Assembly: GCA_903835255.1 (NCBI GenBank)
Contig: CAILMI010000068.1
Span: forward strand, 1 to 64,000
Reading direction: 5' to 3'
Source of the DNA: an uncultured Verrucomicrobia subdivision 3 bacterium
GTDB taxonomy: Bacteria; Verrucomicrobiota; Verrucomicrobiia; Limisphaerales; UBA11358
Length of the DNA stretch: 64,000 bases
The notes under the pieces are model-generated. The model saw nothing but the letters and a program-made list of their open reading frames with translations, made no database searches and was not told the DNA's origin. Of the stretch, positions 33,498-42,076 are shown piece after piece. Each line of letters starts with the position of its first letter. Position 1 is the stretch's first letter. A program made the translations under genes and the position numbers.

Positions 33498-35567
33498 TTA
33501 CGGCGAGCGCACGCGATAGTATTGGGTAGCGCGATTCGTGTTTTGAGTGTCGTTAAATTGATAGTTCCCCGAGCCGGCCGGGGTTTCCACCACTGGGCCC
33601 AGCAGGGTCCAGTTAACCAGCGGCAGAGCTAGGTTGGTGGTGCTCAAGGCCGTGAAGCCCAGACCGGTCAGGTTGGTAAAGCTCAATTGGAACCCGCCCC
33701 CGGCCGATAATGGAGTGCCCGTCAGGCTGAAGGCGACTGGCGCATTGGTCACCTGGGATTCATAGGCGCCCATATCTACGATGGCAGCGATGATGCGCGG
33801 ATTAAGATCTAAATCTAGGGCGGTGGTGACGTAGGCGTTATCCCCGGTATTGCGGCAGGGTGAGGACGCCTGCAAATGGTAGTCATCGATACCGGCGTTC
33901 ACGAATTGCGGATCGGTATCAATATTCCCCGAACCGCTGGACGGCAGCGGCAGCGTGCAGGAATTGCCGAATACCCCAAAATAATAGTTTAAGTAATTAA
34001 CACTCCCACCCGTATTCAGATAGACAATGCAGTTGACCGCGCTTGCATTGTACAGGCCGCCGCCGCGGTAGGTTGTTGAGTTGCCGGCAATGGTGCAGTT
34101 GGTAAAATATCCATTGTAGGCACCCCCGCCCTCCACAGAAGTGTTGCCTGCGATCAAGCAGTTATTCATTGCTGCGCTCTTGCCACCGCCTCCTTGAGAG
34201 GTGCCTGTATTTTTTAGCAGCTTGCAGCGTAAAAGAGTGCCGTTGGCGACTCCACCGCCATAAGTAGCCGTGTTGGAGATCACCAAGCAGTTGTCTAAAG
34301 TGGAACTATAAGCTCCGCCACCGGAAAAAGTCGTGCCGGCAGTATTATTTGAAAGCGTGCAGTTCGTAAGGGTGCAGGTGTGGGCCCCGCCGCCATCTTT
34401 TTGCGATTTATTCCCAAATAGCGTGCAGGCGCTGAGGGTGCTGGACATTCCCCCGCCTCCGTAGGATCGCGCGGTGTTATTGGAGAGAGCGCAGTTGTCG
34501 AGCGTGCTATTAACCACCCCGCCCCCATTAAACGCGTTATTACCTAGGAGCGTGCAGTGGGTCAGCGTGCTGGCATTAGCGCCGCCGCCATCAGAACTGA
34601 ATTGAGTGGTCTTATTTGAGATCAGAAGGCAGCTGGATAAAATACCGTAGCTGAGCCCACCGCCGAAGCCATCGCTGGTGTTACCGATCAGGGTGCAGCG
34701 ATAGAGCGTGTTGGAATAGCCCCCGCCGCCATCTCCGGTGGCGTAGTTGTTCGTCAGCGTGCAGTCATAGAGCGTTCCCCGATACACCCCGCCCGCATTG
34801 ATCCCTCTGCTGCCGGTAATCCAGCAATTGCTGATAACGACCTGGGAAGAGGCCGCGTAAACTCCCCCTCCAAAGGAAGTGACATTCCCGTTAGTAAGGG
34901 TAAAGCCTGCCAGCAGGGCGCCATTCGTCATCCACACACAGCGGATGCTGGAGCCGCCGATGATCGTGGTGAATGACGGCCCATTGACGCTGCGCACCGT
35001 GATCGCTTTATTGATCAGCACCCGGTTATCGTATGCCTGATCGTCTGGAGTCGTGCCGACACCATAGACGCCGTTCGTCACCAGCACGGTATTCCCTGCC
35101 ACTGCCGCATTGATGGCGTCCTGGATATTGGTTGCAGCGGTAACCCAGCTCGAATAAGGGAAAGCCGGCGTAGGGTTATTTGGATTCACGAACTGGGTAT
35201 CCAAGGACAGCGTGGTCAAGGTGATATCACTCCCGTAATAAATCCCGGCACTGTTGGTTGCCACCAACCGCGAATGATAAAGCGTCCCCGGGGCTAGGCC
35301 GCTCAGGAGGTTGGTCACGTTTAAGGTAATATTGGTCGCCACCAGCGTGTTGGTGGCGCTGTAATTGCCATAGTTGGTGGTCAACCCGTATTGAAACCAC
35401 GCCTTGCTCGCCGCGCTATTAGGATTGACCGTTCCATTGAGCATGACCGTGGTGGCGGTGAGATTGCTGACCGCCAGCGTGGTGACGGTGGGCAGCGCCG
35501 CCTGAGCGGTGGGCATCAAGTGAAGCGCACAGCTCAGCGCGAGAGCGATAATGATTTTGTTTTTCAT
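33498..35567 (-). CDS. Secreted right-handed beta-helix protein with FN3 module
   Basis: The 689-residue protein has a signal peptide (MKNKIIIALALSCALHLMPT, cut near AQA). An FN3-like module follows (TTVMLNGTVNPNSAASKAWF, TTNYGNY, APGTLYHSRLVATNSAG), then a long run of beta-helix coils, each with a GGG turn and a Cys (pattern S.L..CTL.NNTA..GGG), about residues 220-560. An SPCRNTG and DLDLNPRI.....DMGAYE block (choice-of-anchor Q type) and a C-terminal domain ending YYRVRSP follow. Such Cys/Gly-rich helices resemble polymorphic outer-membrane proteins and adhesins. It is probably surface-bound. Its neighbour on the same strand shares the C-terminal domain. Confidence 0.85.
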   Translation of the reverse strand: MKNKIIIALALSCALHLMPTAQAALPTVTTLAVSNLTATTVMLNGTVNPNSAASKAWFQYGLTTNYGNYSATNTLVATNITLNVTNLLSGLAPGTLYHSRLVATNSAGIYYGSDITLTTLSLDTQFVNPNNPTPAFPYSSWVTAATNIQDAINAAVAGNTVLVTNGVYGVGTTPDDQAYDNRVLINKAITVRSVNGPSFTTIIGGSSIRCVWMTNGALLAGFTLTNGNVTSFGGGVYAASSQVVISNCWITGSRGINAGGVYRGTLYDCTLTNNYATGDGGGGYSNTLYRCTLIGNTSDGFGGGLSYGILSSCLLISNKTTQFSSDGGGANASTLTHCTLLGNNAFNGGGVVNSTLDNCALSNNTARSYGGGGMSSTLSACTLFGNKSQKDGGGAHTCTLTNCTLSNNTAGTTFSGGGAYSSTLDNCLVISNTATYGGGVANGTLLRCKLLKNTGTSQGGGGKSAAMNNCLIAGNTSVEGGGAYNGYFTNCTIAGNSTTYRGGGLYNASAVNCIVYLNTGGSVNYLNYYFGVFGNSCTLPLPSSGSGNIDTDPQFVNAGIDDYHLQASSPCRNTGDNAYVTTALDLDLNPRIIAAIVDMGAYESQVTNAPVAFSLTGTPLSAGGGFQLSFTNLTGLGFTALSTTNLALPLVNWTLLGPVVETPAGSGNYQFNDTQNTNRATQYYRVRSP

Positions 35568-35672
35568 GGTTCTGAATTCTGAGTTAAGTCCCGCCCAGCC
35601 GTGGGGTCTCCACAGGCAGAGTTCGGGTCGCCACTTTAGGTTCGTTGCTTCGTTATTTTTTAAAAACGGATT

Positions 35673-37295
35673 TTAAGGCGAACGCACGCGGTAGAAACGG
35701 GTGGGGTTGTTCGTCGCCTGCGGGTCGGTGAATTGATACCGGCCCGGCGGATTCTCCACGGGCGCGCCCAGCACCGTCCAGTTAGTCAGCGGCACGGCCA
35801 CGTTGGTGCTGCCCAGCACGCTGAAGCCCAGACCGGTCAGGTTGGTGAAGTTCAGTTGGAACCCGCCCCCGGCCGATAATGGAGTGCCCGTCAGGCTGAA
35901 GGCGACTGGCGGACTCACGCTGTTGGTGAAGGTCAGGTCGCTGCCGTAGTTCGTGCCCGCACTGTTGGCGGCCGCCAACCGATAATGATACACCGTGCCC
36001 GGTGCCAGCCCGCTCAGGAGATAACTCACATTCAAGATCCCATTCGTCGCTGCCAGATTGTTGGTGGAACTGAAGCTGCCATAGTTGGTGCTCGTGCCGT
36101 ATTGGAAATACGCCGCAGTGTCCGCGCCATCGGGATTCACCGTGCCGTTGAGCGTTGCGCTGGCCGCCGTGATGCCGCTCGCCCCCATAGTGTTCACTGC
36201 CGGCGCGAGAACCATCACCAAGATTTGCACGAACCCGTTACCGGCCTGCGAACCGCCAACATTTATCTGATTAAAGCCGGCATTGATAGAACCGCCGCCA
36301 CCGCCGCCGCCATTCAGGTCACCGTTGCCGCCGGTGTAACCGCCGCCGCCACCGCCGCCGCCGGGCAAACTGCCGCCACCATTGCAACCACCGCCACCAC
36401 CGCCAAAACCACCGGTGCCGCCGCTGACGACTCCAATGCTACCGCCAGCCAGGCCAGCAGTAAACCCAGCGCCACCACCACTGCCATAAGCACCGCCGCC
36501 GCCGTTACCAAAAAAACCGCCGCCGCCGCCGCCACCTCTACTGTCACCGCCGCCGCCAAATCCCTCGCCAGCGCTGGTGAGTCCATCGCCGGCACCCCCG
36601 GTATAAGCAGCGCCGCCGCCGCCACCAGCGACGACTAAGGCATTGGTAGTGCCAGAGAAAAAGGAGACCCCGAAACTACCACCCCCCCCAGCGCCATAGT
36701 TCATGCTGCCCGGGGTGACACCTCCCATTCCTCCGACAGCAATTTTGACCCGCTGCCCTTGAGTCAGGCTAAAGTCTCCCCTGATTAGAGCTCCCAAGCC
36801 GCCGCTCAAGCCGCCTTGAGCGCCGGAGGCTACAATCCGATAGATTCCGCTCGCCGGCACCGTCCAGTCAACCGATCTGCCAGTGTAGTTAAATGTATTG
36901 GTCTCCAACGGCGCCGCGATCAGGTTGGCGAAGATCTGGTCACCGCCATAACTGGTGCCGGCACTGTTGGCCGCCACCAGCTGGAAATGGTAAACCGTCC
37001 CTGCCAAAAAACCGCTGACGAGATGGCTCACATTCAAGACCGAATTGGTCGCCGCCAAATTATTGGTGGAACTGTAGCTGCCGTAGTGGGTGCTGGTGCC
37101 GTATTGGAAGTACGCCGCAGTCGCCCCGCCGCCGGGATTCACCGTGCCATTGAGCGCGGCGTTGGTCGCGGTGACAGGGCCGGCTGCGATGGTGGCCACC
37201 GTTGGCAGGCCAATCGGTGCCGCTTGGACGGTGGTAATTGATAAAGTTAAAACAGTGAGGAATCCCAGCAGCCCGCCGGAAATTATTTTATTCAT
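35673..37295 (-). CDS. Secreted glycine-rich protein with two FN3 modules
   Basis: From ATG 37295 it has 540 residues. A signal peptide (MNKIISGGLLGFLTVLTLSI) is followed by an FN3-like module, then FNYTGRSVDWTVPASGIYRI and a glycine-rich domain (about residues 160-350) with long GGG runs. This is the type in which polyglycine helices pack around a core, also known in animal ALK receptors and in bacterial surface proteins. A second FN3-like module and the C-terminal domain ending FYRVRSP follow. That domain is almost identical in sequence to the one in the neighbour. A frame extension to 37340 exists, but the signal peptide starts at 37295. Confidence 0.82.
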   Translation of the reverse strand: MNKIISGGLLGFLTVLTLSITTVQAAPIGLPTVATIAAGPVTATNAALNGTVNPGGGATAAYFQYGTSTHYGSYSSTNNLAATNSVLNVSHLVSGFLAGTVYHFQLVAANSAGTSYGGDQIFANLIAAPLETNTFNYTGRSVDWTVPASGIYRIVASGAQGGLSGGLGALIRGDFSLTQGQRVKIAVGGMGGVTPGSMNYGAGGGGSFGVSFFSGTTNALVVAGGGGGAAYTGGAGDGLTSAGEGFGGGGDSRGGGGGGGFFGNGGGGAYGSGGGAGFTAGLAGGSIGVVSGGTGGFGGGGGGCNGGGSLPGGGGGGGGYTGGNGDLNGGGGGGGSINAGFNQINVGGSQAGNGFVQILVMVLAPAVNTMGASGITAASATLNGTVNPDGADTAAYFQYGTSTNYGSFSSTNNLAATNGILNVSYLLSGLAPGTVYHYRLAAANSAGTNYGSDLTFTNSVSPPVAFSLTGTPLSAGGGFQLNFTNLTGLGFSVLGSTNVAVPLTNWTVLGAPVENPPGRYQFTDPQATNNPTRFYRVRSP

Positions 37296-37561
37296 GGTTC
37301 TGTACTCCGTGGGAACAGGGTTTGATACCGGTTCAATCAAGATTAAAGGTCCACGGAGAGGAACCCGGAAAGATGAGTGACAAGAGCGATGTTAAAGCAA
37401 TCGGAGGGGGTAACAAGCTTCAAGTCATCCTATTTGGACCGGGCTGACTGACAAATAAAACGACAAGGAACTTCAACGGTCGAATCCGAATGGTCCCCCC
37501 TCCCCTCCTCAGAAAGAGGAGAGGGGATTGAAAAAAATCCAATCTACCAGAGCGGCTCCGA

Positions 37562-38521
37562 TCAGAGCGCCCGGATGAAGTTCGAACCGAAGTTCATGAA
37601 GTCGAAGGCGTGCAGCCCGTATTCCTCGGCCAGATCCTTGCACACTTGGATGCCGCGCACGCTGTTGCCGCGGGCGTCGAGCCGCGGGGAATACACGGCA
37701 ATGCTCAACTGGCGGTTCACCACCGCCATGATTCCGCCGGCCACACCGCTTTTGGCAGGCAGGCCCACGCGATAGGCCCATTCCCCGGCAAAATCATACA
37801 TGCCGCAGGTCAACATCACCGAGAGGGCATCTTTGACGAAATGCATGTCGAATACCTCATCGTGGGTCACCGGGTTGGCGCCGATGTTCGCCAGCGTGGC
37901 GCCGATCATGGCCAGGTCGCGGCTGTTAACCAGTACGGAGCACTGGGAGAAATATTGGTGCAGGGTGTGATCGACGGCGCCGTCGATTATATCGAAGTTC
38001 CGGAGCAAGTGGGCGATGGCGCGGTTGCGATGGCCGGTCTCGGATTCCGAGTTGCAGACCGCCTGATCCACGCGCAGTTCGCGGTGGGCAGCCTGGCTCA
38101 AGCGCTTCACAAAGTTGGCCACCCCGGCCTCCGGCGAAGAGCCCTTGATGAGATTGGCCACCGAGATGGCGCCCGCGTTGACCATGGGGTTGAAGGGGCG
38201 ATTGAGAGCGTCCAGCTGGATGGAGTTGAAGGCCTCGCCGCTGGGCTCGATTCCCACGTGGCGGAGCGTCTCCTCCCGCCCATGCTGCTCGAGCGCCATC
38301 AAGAAGGCTAGCGGCTTACAGATGGACTGGATGGTGAACTCCTGCTGACTGTCCCCCACCGAAAATTCCTCGCCGGTGGCCGTCACCAGGCTGATGCCAA
38401 AATGATTTGGGTTGGCCTTGCCCAGTTCAGGAATGTAGGTGGCAACCACCCCGTCATTGTTGGAACGATGACGTTCGTAAACTTGCGCAATATAAGATTT
38501 GAGCTGCGAGAGATCTTTCAT
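37562..38521 (-). CDS. glsA: Glutaminase A
   Basis: GlsA hydrolyses glutamine to glutamate and ammonia. From ATG 38521 it has 319 residues, the normal length. The beta-lactamase-like active site is FTIQSICKP with the SxxK pair S66/K69. Other blocks are VNAGAISV, CNSESETGHRNRAIAHLL, LPAKSGVAGGIMAVV and GNSVRGIQVCKDLAEEYGLH. A longer frame to 38662 overlaps the STAS gene and is not real. The start lies 19 bp after the STAS stop, so the two form an operon. Some glutaminases carry a fused STAS domain, so the pairing may be functional. Confidence 0.95.
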   Translation of the reverse strand: MKDLSQLKSYIAQVYERHRSNNDGVVATYIPELGKANPNHFGISLVTATGEEFSVGDSQQEFTIQSICKPLAFLMALEQHGREETLRHVGIEPSGEAFNSIQLDALNRPFNPMVNAGAISVANLIKGSSPEAGVANFVKRLSQAAHRELRVDQAVCNSESETGHRNRAIAHLLRNFDIIDGAVDHTLHQYFSQCSVLVNSRDLAMIGATLANIGANPVTHDEVFDMHFVKDALSVMLTCGMYDFAGEWAYRVGLPAKSGVAGGIMAVVNRQLSIAVYSPRLDARGNSVRGIQVCKDLAEEYGLHAFDFMNFGSNFIRAL

Positions 38522-38540
38522 GGACAGGGGCCTCAGAAAA

Positions 38541-38855
38541 TCATTGGACGGACTGGAGGGCGGCAGCCCGGTCCGGGTGCATCGGGAAAAAGGAGGAGAG
38601 TCCGCTGAGCTGGAACACCTCCGCCACCTGGGGCGAGACGCTGCACAGGGCGATTTTGGCATTTTGCTTCCGGCAGCGCTTGGCGGCCGTCAACATGACG
38701 CGCAACCCGAGGCTGCTCACGAAATCCACCGCCGCCATATCCAAAACCAGCGATGCCGGAACGGCATCCAGCGAGGCATTAATGCGCGCTTCAATCGACG
38801 ACGACGTGTTGTTATCGATGCGTCCAATCAGTTCAATCAAACCCGGTTGTTCCAT
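38541..38855 (-). CDS. STAS-domain anti-sigma-factor antagonist (RsbV/SpoIIAA type), glutaminase-linked
   Basis: The 104-residue protein is a single STAS domain: IELIGRIDNNTSSSIEARIN, LVLDMAAVDFVSSLGLRVML, and VFQLSGLSSFFPMH at the end. S48, two residues ahead of the Gly, is in the usual phospho-acceptor position. STAS proteins bind RsbW-like kinases and are switched off by phosphorylation. The partner could be the ATPase encoded divergently 280 bp away. It lies directly upstream of glsA. Confidence 0.88.
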   Translation of the reverse strand: MEQPGLIELIGRIDNNTSSSIEARINASLDAVPASLVLDMAAVDFVSSLGLRVMLTAAKRCRKQNAKIALCSVSPQVAEVFQLSGLSSFFPMHPDRAAALQSVQ

Positions 38856-39135
38856 ATTTTTTATTTTTGTTTTTACCTATTTTTTAGCAATGTGCTTTTG
38901 AACTCGGCGTCAGATTCAAATGCACGGAAAACCTATTTGCAACAGAGACTTGTGTCGAGAACTTTTAGTCCCGCGTTGTTGATTTTTCTTTCGGACGCGC
39001 AGAGGAGCTTGCCTCGAAAGTTCATTTAACTTGCGAGCCGGTGAAAACCATTGCTACCCTCCCAGACATGGCCGATGTGCAACTGAACCTAACCGCCGGA
39101 GTCGGCAGTGTGACCGATAGCAATCGGCAGTAATC

Positions 39136-39555
39136 ATGGAGAACCAAACCCTTATCCTGCAGGTCAAAAATAATTTTGACGACATCCCCGCCGCCAACGA
39201 AGCGGCCTCGGTCTGGCTGGGCGACCGCAATGCGCCCCCGGCCATCGATTATCTCGCCAACCTGGCCATCGAGGAACTCGTCACCAACTGCATCAAGTAC
39301 GGCTACGACGATGCCGGGGAACATCAGGTTCAAATCACGCTGAGCCTGGCGGACAGCCAGATGCAGCTGACCGTCACCGATGACGGCCACGCCTTCAATC
39401 CTCTGGACCTGCCGCCGCCGGACACGAACCTGCCCGTGGAAGAGCGGCCCATTGGCGGGCTGGGAATTCATCTATTGCGCCAGATGTCCGACCGGATGGA
39501 ATACGTCCGGATTGACGGCAAGAACCAACTCACTCTCTGGAAACGTTACACTTGA
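39136..39555 (+). CDS. RsbW/SpoIIAB-like serine kinase (anti-sigma factor ATPase)
   Basis: The 139-residue GHKL-fold protein has the N box EELVTN (46-51), the G1 box DDGHAFNP (82-89) and the G2 box GGLGIHLL (107-114). Such kinases phosphorylate STAS partners on Ser and bind either the partner or a client. Four STAS-containing proteins lie within 7 kb, but no sigma factor or PP2C phosphatase is seen. The last codons (WKRYT and stop) are part of a 40-bp tandem duplication. The gene starts an apparent operon to 48.0 kb. Confidence 0.88.
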   Translation: MENQTLILQVKNNFDDIPAANEAASVWLGDRNAPPAIDYLANLAIEELVTNCIKYGYDDAGEHQVQITLSLADSQMQLTVTDDGHAFNPLDLPPPDTNLPVEERPIGGLGIHLLRQMSDRMEYVRIDGKNQLTLWKRYT

Positions 39556-39611
39556 AGAAACTGTTTGCGCAACTCTCTGGAAACGTTACACTTGAAGAAA
39601 CTGTTTGCGCA
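39532..39611 (+). repeat. 40-bp perfect tandem duplication at the kinase stop codon
   Basis: The unit starting ACTCTCTGGAAACGTTACAC occurs twice without change (39532-39571 and 39572-39611). The first copy includes the end of the kinase gene. The second is intergenic. The kinase frame is unaffected, because its stop codon lies in the first copy. Confidence 0.95.
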
Positions 39612-39644
39612 AATAAACAACGAAACATCTCTGACTCACCAGCC

Positions 39645-39983
39645 ATGAATCTAACCTTGGAATCCAGCGAACTGTCCGGAGGCACCCGTCTTTTGAAACT
39701 GCGCGGCAACATCGACCTGATGGGCGTGAATGCGGTCAGCACCCGGTTTTATGCCTTTTGCGGCGGAGAAGCCCCGCAGGTGAGGGTGGATCTCTCCGCG
39801 GTTGAGTTTGTCGCCTCGCTGGGCATCGGCATGCTGCTGCAGGCGGCCAAGACCGTCAAGGCCCGGGGCGGTCAGTTGCAATTCCTCAACCCGACCCCTG
39901 CCGTCCACGCGGCCTTGGAGATCTCGGGCTTGAATCAGTTTGTCATTCAAGGCGATGCCGCCGCCGGCACCGGTACGGCTTGA
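39645..39983 (+). CDS. STAS-domain anti-sigma-factor antagonist
   Basis: From ATG 39645 the product has 112 residues in the STAS fold: GTRLLKLRGNIDLMGVNAVS, VRVDLSAVEFVASLGIGMLL and AALEISGLNQFVIQGDAA. S58 is the candidate phospho-acceptor. It follows the RsbW-like kinase by 89 bp, the classical antagonist/kinase pairing. A TTG-started extension through the tandem duplication (from 39552) is an artefact of the repeat. Confidence 0.88.
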   Translation: MNLTLESSELSGGTRLLKLRGNIDLMGVNAVSTRFYAFCGGEAPQVRVDLSAVEFVASLGIGMLLQAAKTVKARGGQLQFLNPTPAVHAALEISGLNQFVIQGDAAAGTGTA

Positions 39984-40004
39984 TTAGCTACCCACTCGAG
40001 CACC

Positions 40005-41507
40005 ATGAGTCCGGAGATCCTGAGCAGCGGTGATCCGACCGCCCTCACCTACGCCCTGCTGATTTTAGCCGTCGGACTGGCTCTGGTATTCGAATTCGTC
40101 AACGGCTTTCACGACACCGCCAACGCGGTGGCCACCGTCATTTACACCCGCACCCTCAACCCCACACCCGCGGTGATCTGGTCGGGCATTTGGAATCTGA
40201 TCGGCGTGCTGACCAGCTCCGGAGCCGTCGCCTTCGGCATTCTGGCACTGTTGCCCGTGGATTTGATTTTGAACATTGGATCGGCCGGCGGTTTTGCCAT
40301 GGTCTTTTCCCTGCTCGCCTCGGCCATCCTCTGGAATGTGGGGACGTGGTATTGGGGCCTGCCCGCATCCAGCTCCCACACGCTGATTGGCTCCATCCTC
40401 GGCGTGGGCCTGGCCAACGCGCTGATGGGCCCGGAACACTCCCTGGCCAGCGGCTTCAACTGGGGCAAGGTCCAGGAAGTGGGGCTGGGCCTGATGATCT
40501 CGCCGCTGATCGGGTTTCTCGGCGCGGCGTTGCTGCTGATTGCCGCCAAGCGGCTCGTGCGCTCGCCCGAGCTGTATGCGCCGCCGCCTGAAAACGGGCG
40601 GCCCTCCCGTAAAACCCGCGGCCTGCTCATCCTGACCTGCACCGGCGTGAGCTTTGCCCACGGATCCAACGACGGACAGAAGGGCATGGGCCTGGTCCTG
40701 CTGATCCTCATCGGCATCCTTCCGGGATCCTTTGCCCTCAAAATGACGACCGACCCGGAAACCCTCTTAGGAATACGGGCCCAGGCCGTCGCCCTGGCGC
40801 CGGCGTTCAGATCGTCTGCCCAGGGAAAATCAGTGTCCGCAGCAGAGACGCAAACAACCCTTTCTCTGTTCATCAAATCCAAAGGGCAGCCCTCGCCGGA
40901 AGTTCTCGCGGCCTCCGCCTCTGTGTGCGAAGAGATCGCCTCTGAATTAAACGGAGTCAAAGCTCTCCAAGAACTCCCCCTCAAGGAACGCAGCCAACTT
41001 CGCAACCAGCTCTATCTCCTCTCCAAAGCCATCGGCAAACTGGATCGCGCCGGAGCGCTGGACCCAAACCCGGAAATCCGGGACCAGCAGCGGGCGCTGG
41101 CGAAAAGTGCGGAACAAATAACCCTCTTCATCCCCGCCTGGGTGAAATACGCCGTCGCCCTGGCTCTGGGACTCGGCACCATGATCGGGTATCAGCGCAT
41201 TGTCAAAACGGTGGGCGAAAAAATCGGCAAGGAAAAGCTGACCTACGCCCAGGGCGCCTCCGCCGAATGCATGGCCATGGGCACCATCCTGCTGGCCGAC
41301 CGCTTCGGCCTTCCCATCAGCACCACCCACGTGCTCTCCTCCGGCATCGCCGGCACCATGGCGGCCAACCGATCCGGCCTGCAGACGGCGACCGTCCGGA
41401 ATGTGATGATCGCCTGGGTGCTCACCCTGCCCGTCTGTGTCTTTCTGGGCGCCCTGCTCTTCGCCCTGACCCTGAACGGAATCGCCCTTTTCCTCGGTCA
41501 CTTCTGA
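40005..41507 (+). CDS. pit: Inorganic phosphate transporter, PiT family
   Basis: The 500-residue membrane protein has the two inverted PiT signatures, FEFVNGFHDTANAVATV (residues ~25-41) and VSFAHGSNDGQKGMGLVLL (~214-232), with about ten membrane helices and a hydrophilic central loop of ~130 residues (250-380). It carries phosphate with a cation. The C-terminal half has ECMAMGTILLADRFGLPIST and THVLSSGIAGTM. It starts 21 bp after a STAS gene, so it is probably cotranscribed. Control of phosphate uptake by the partner switch is conceivable. Confidence 0.93.
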   Translation: MSPEILSSGDPTALTYALLILAVGLALVFEFVNGFHDTANAVATVIYTRTLNPTPAVIWSGIWNLIGVLTSSGAVAFGILALLPVDLILNIGSAGGFAMVFSLLASAILWNVGTWYWGLPASSSHTLIGSILGVGLANALMGPEHSLASGFNWGKVQEVGLGLMISPLIGFLGAALLLIAAKRLVRSPELYAPPPENGRPSRKTRGLLILTCTGVSFAHGSNDGQKGMGLVLLILIGILPGSFALKMTTDPETLLGIRAQAVALAPAFRSSAQGKSVSAAETQTTLSLFIKSKGQPSPEVLAASASVCEEIASELNGVKALQELPLKERSQLRNQLYLLSKAIGKLDRAGALDPNPEIRDQQRALAKSAEQITLFIPAWVKYAVALALGLGTMIGYQRIVKTVGEKIGKEKLTYAQGASAECMAMGTILLADRFGLPISTTHVLSSGIAGTMAANRSGLQTATVRNVMIAWVLTLPVCVFLGALLFALTLNGIALFLGHF

Positions 41508-41655
41508 TCCGGAACCGTTTAAAATTAAACCGCCAATGATCGTGACGCTCCTGGCGGAAACAATCGCCGACGAGAAAATCCAGAAATAAGAAAACCCGCA
41601 ATTGACAAGACCGCCGGAAATCTCCAGCCTGATTGGCACATAAAACAATATTAAT

Positions 41656-42039
41656 ATGAGCGTTCTTAATATCACTTCCTCCCAGAAAACCAACGGCGCG
41701 GGCCAGCCTGAAATCACCCTGGTCCTGGACGGCAACCTCGACAACTCCACGGTGGCAAGCCTGCAGGCGCACCTGACAACCGCGCTGACGGCCAAGCCAT
41801 CCCAGATAATCTTTGATCTGGCCACGCTCAAGTACGTCACCAGCTCGGGCATCCGCCTGTTCTTTATGGCGGTCAAGCAGCAGAAGCCGCACGGCGGCCG
41901 GGTCTCTTTCGTCAACCTCCAGCCCCAGATCAAGGAAGTTTTCGCCATCATGGGGAGCCTGCCGGATATGAGCATTTTCAAAGACCAGGCGGAACTCGAC
42001 GCTTACCTGCTCACCCGCCAGCGGATGCATCAGAAGTGA
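41656..42039 (+). CDS. STAS-domain protein upstream of the triple binding protein
   Basis: The 127-residue protein is one STAS domain (ITLVLDGNLDNSTVASLQ, IIFDLATLKYVTSSGIRLFF, VFAIMGSLPDMSIF). S63 is the candidate phospho-acceptor, in TSSG. It is 148 bp after the PiT gene and 37 bp before the ABC binding-protein gene. AT-rich sequence lies directly before its ATG, but no firm promoter was recognised. Confidence 0.87.
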   Translation: MSVLNITSSQKTNGAGQPEITLVLDGNLDNSTVASLQAHLTTALTAKPSQIIFDLATLKYVTSSGIRLFFMAVKQQKPHGGRVSFVNLQPQIKEVFAIMGSLPDMSIFKDQAELDAYLLTRQRMHQK

Positions 42040-42076
42040 CCTCCGCCCCGCGCCGCACTGACTCCCTTCCATCCCC

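Noticed and set aside
36280-36680. Run of GCC/ACC triplets as a microsatellite or CRISPR-like array
   Set aside because: It is the coding sequence of the polyglycine domain on the minus strand. There are no spacers or equal-length direct repeats. No CRISPR array was seen anywhere in the window.
37495-37530. Hairpin of CCCCTCCTC and GAGGAGAGGGG after glsA as a terminator
   Set aside because: On the glsA strand the T-run comes before, not after, the stem, and the stem has a bulge, so it is not a standard terminator.
39552-39644. TTG-started N-terminal extension of the STAS gene
   Set aside because: It is encoded by the 40-bp tandem duplication and precedes a normal STAS start at ATG 39645.
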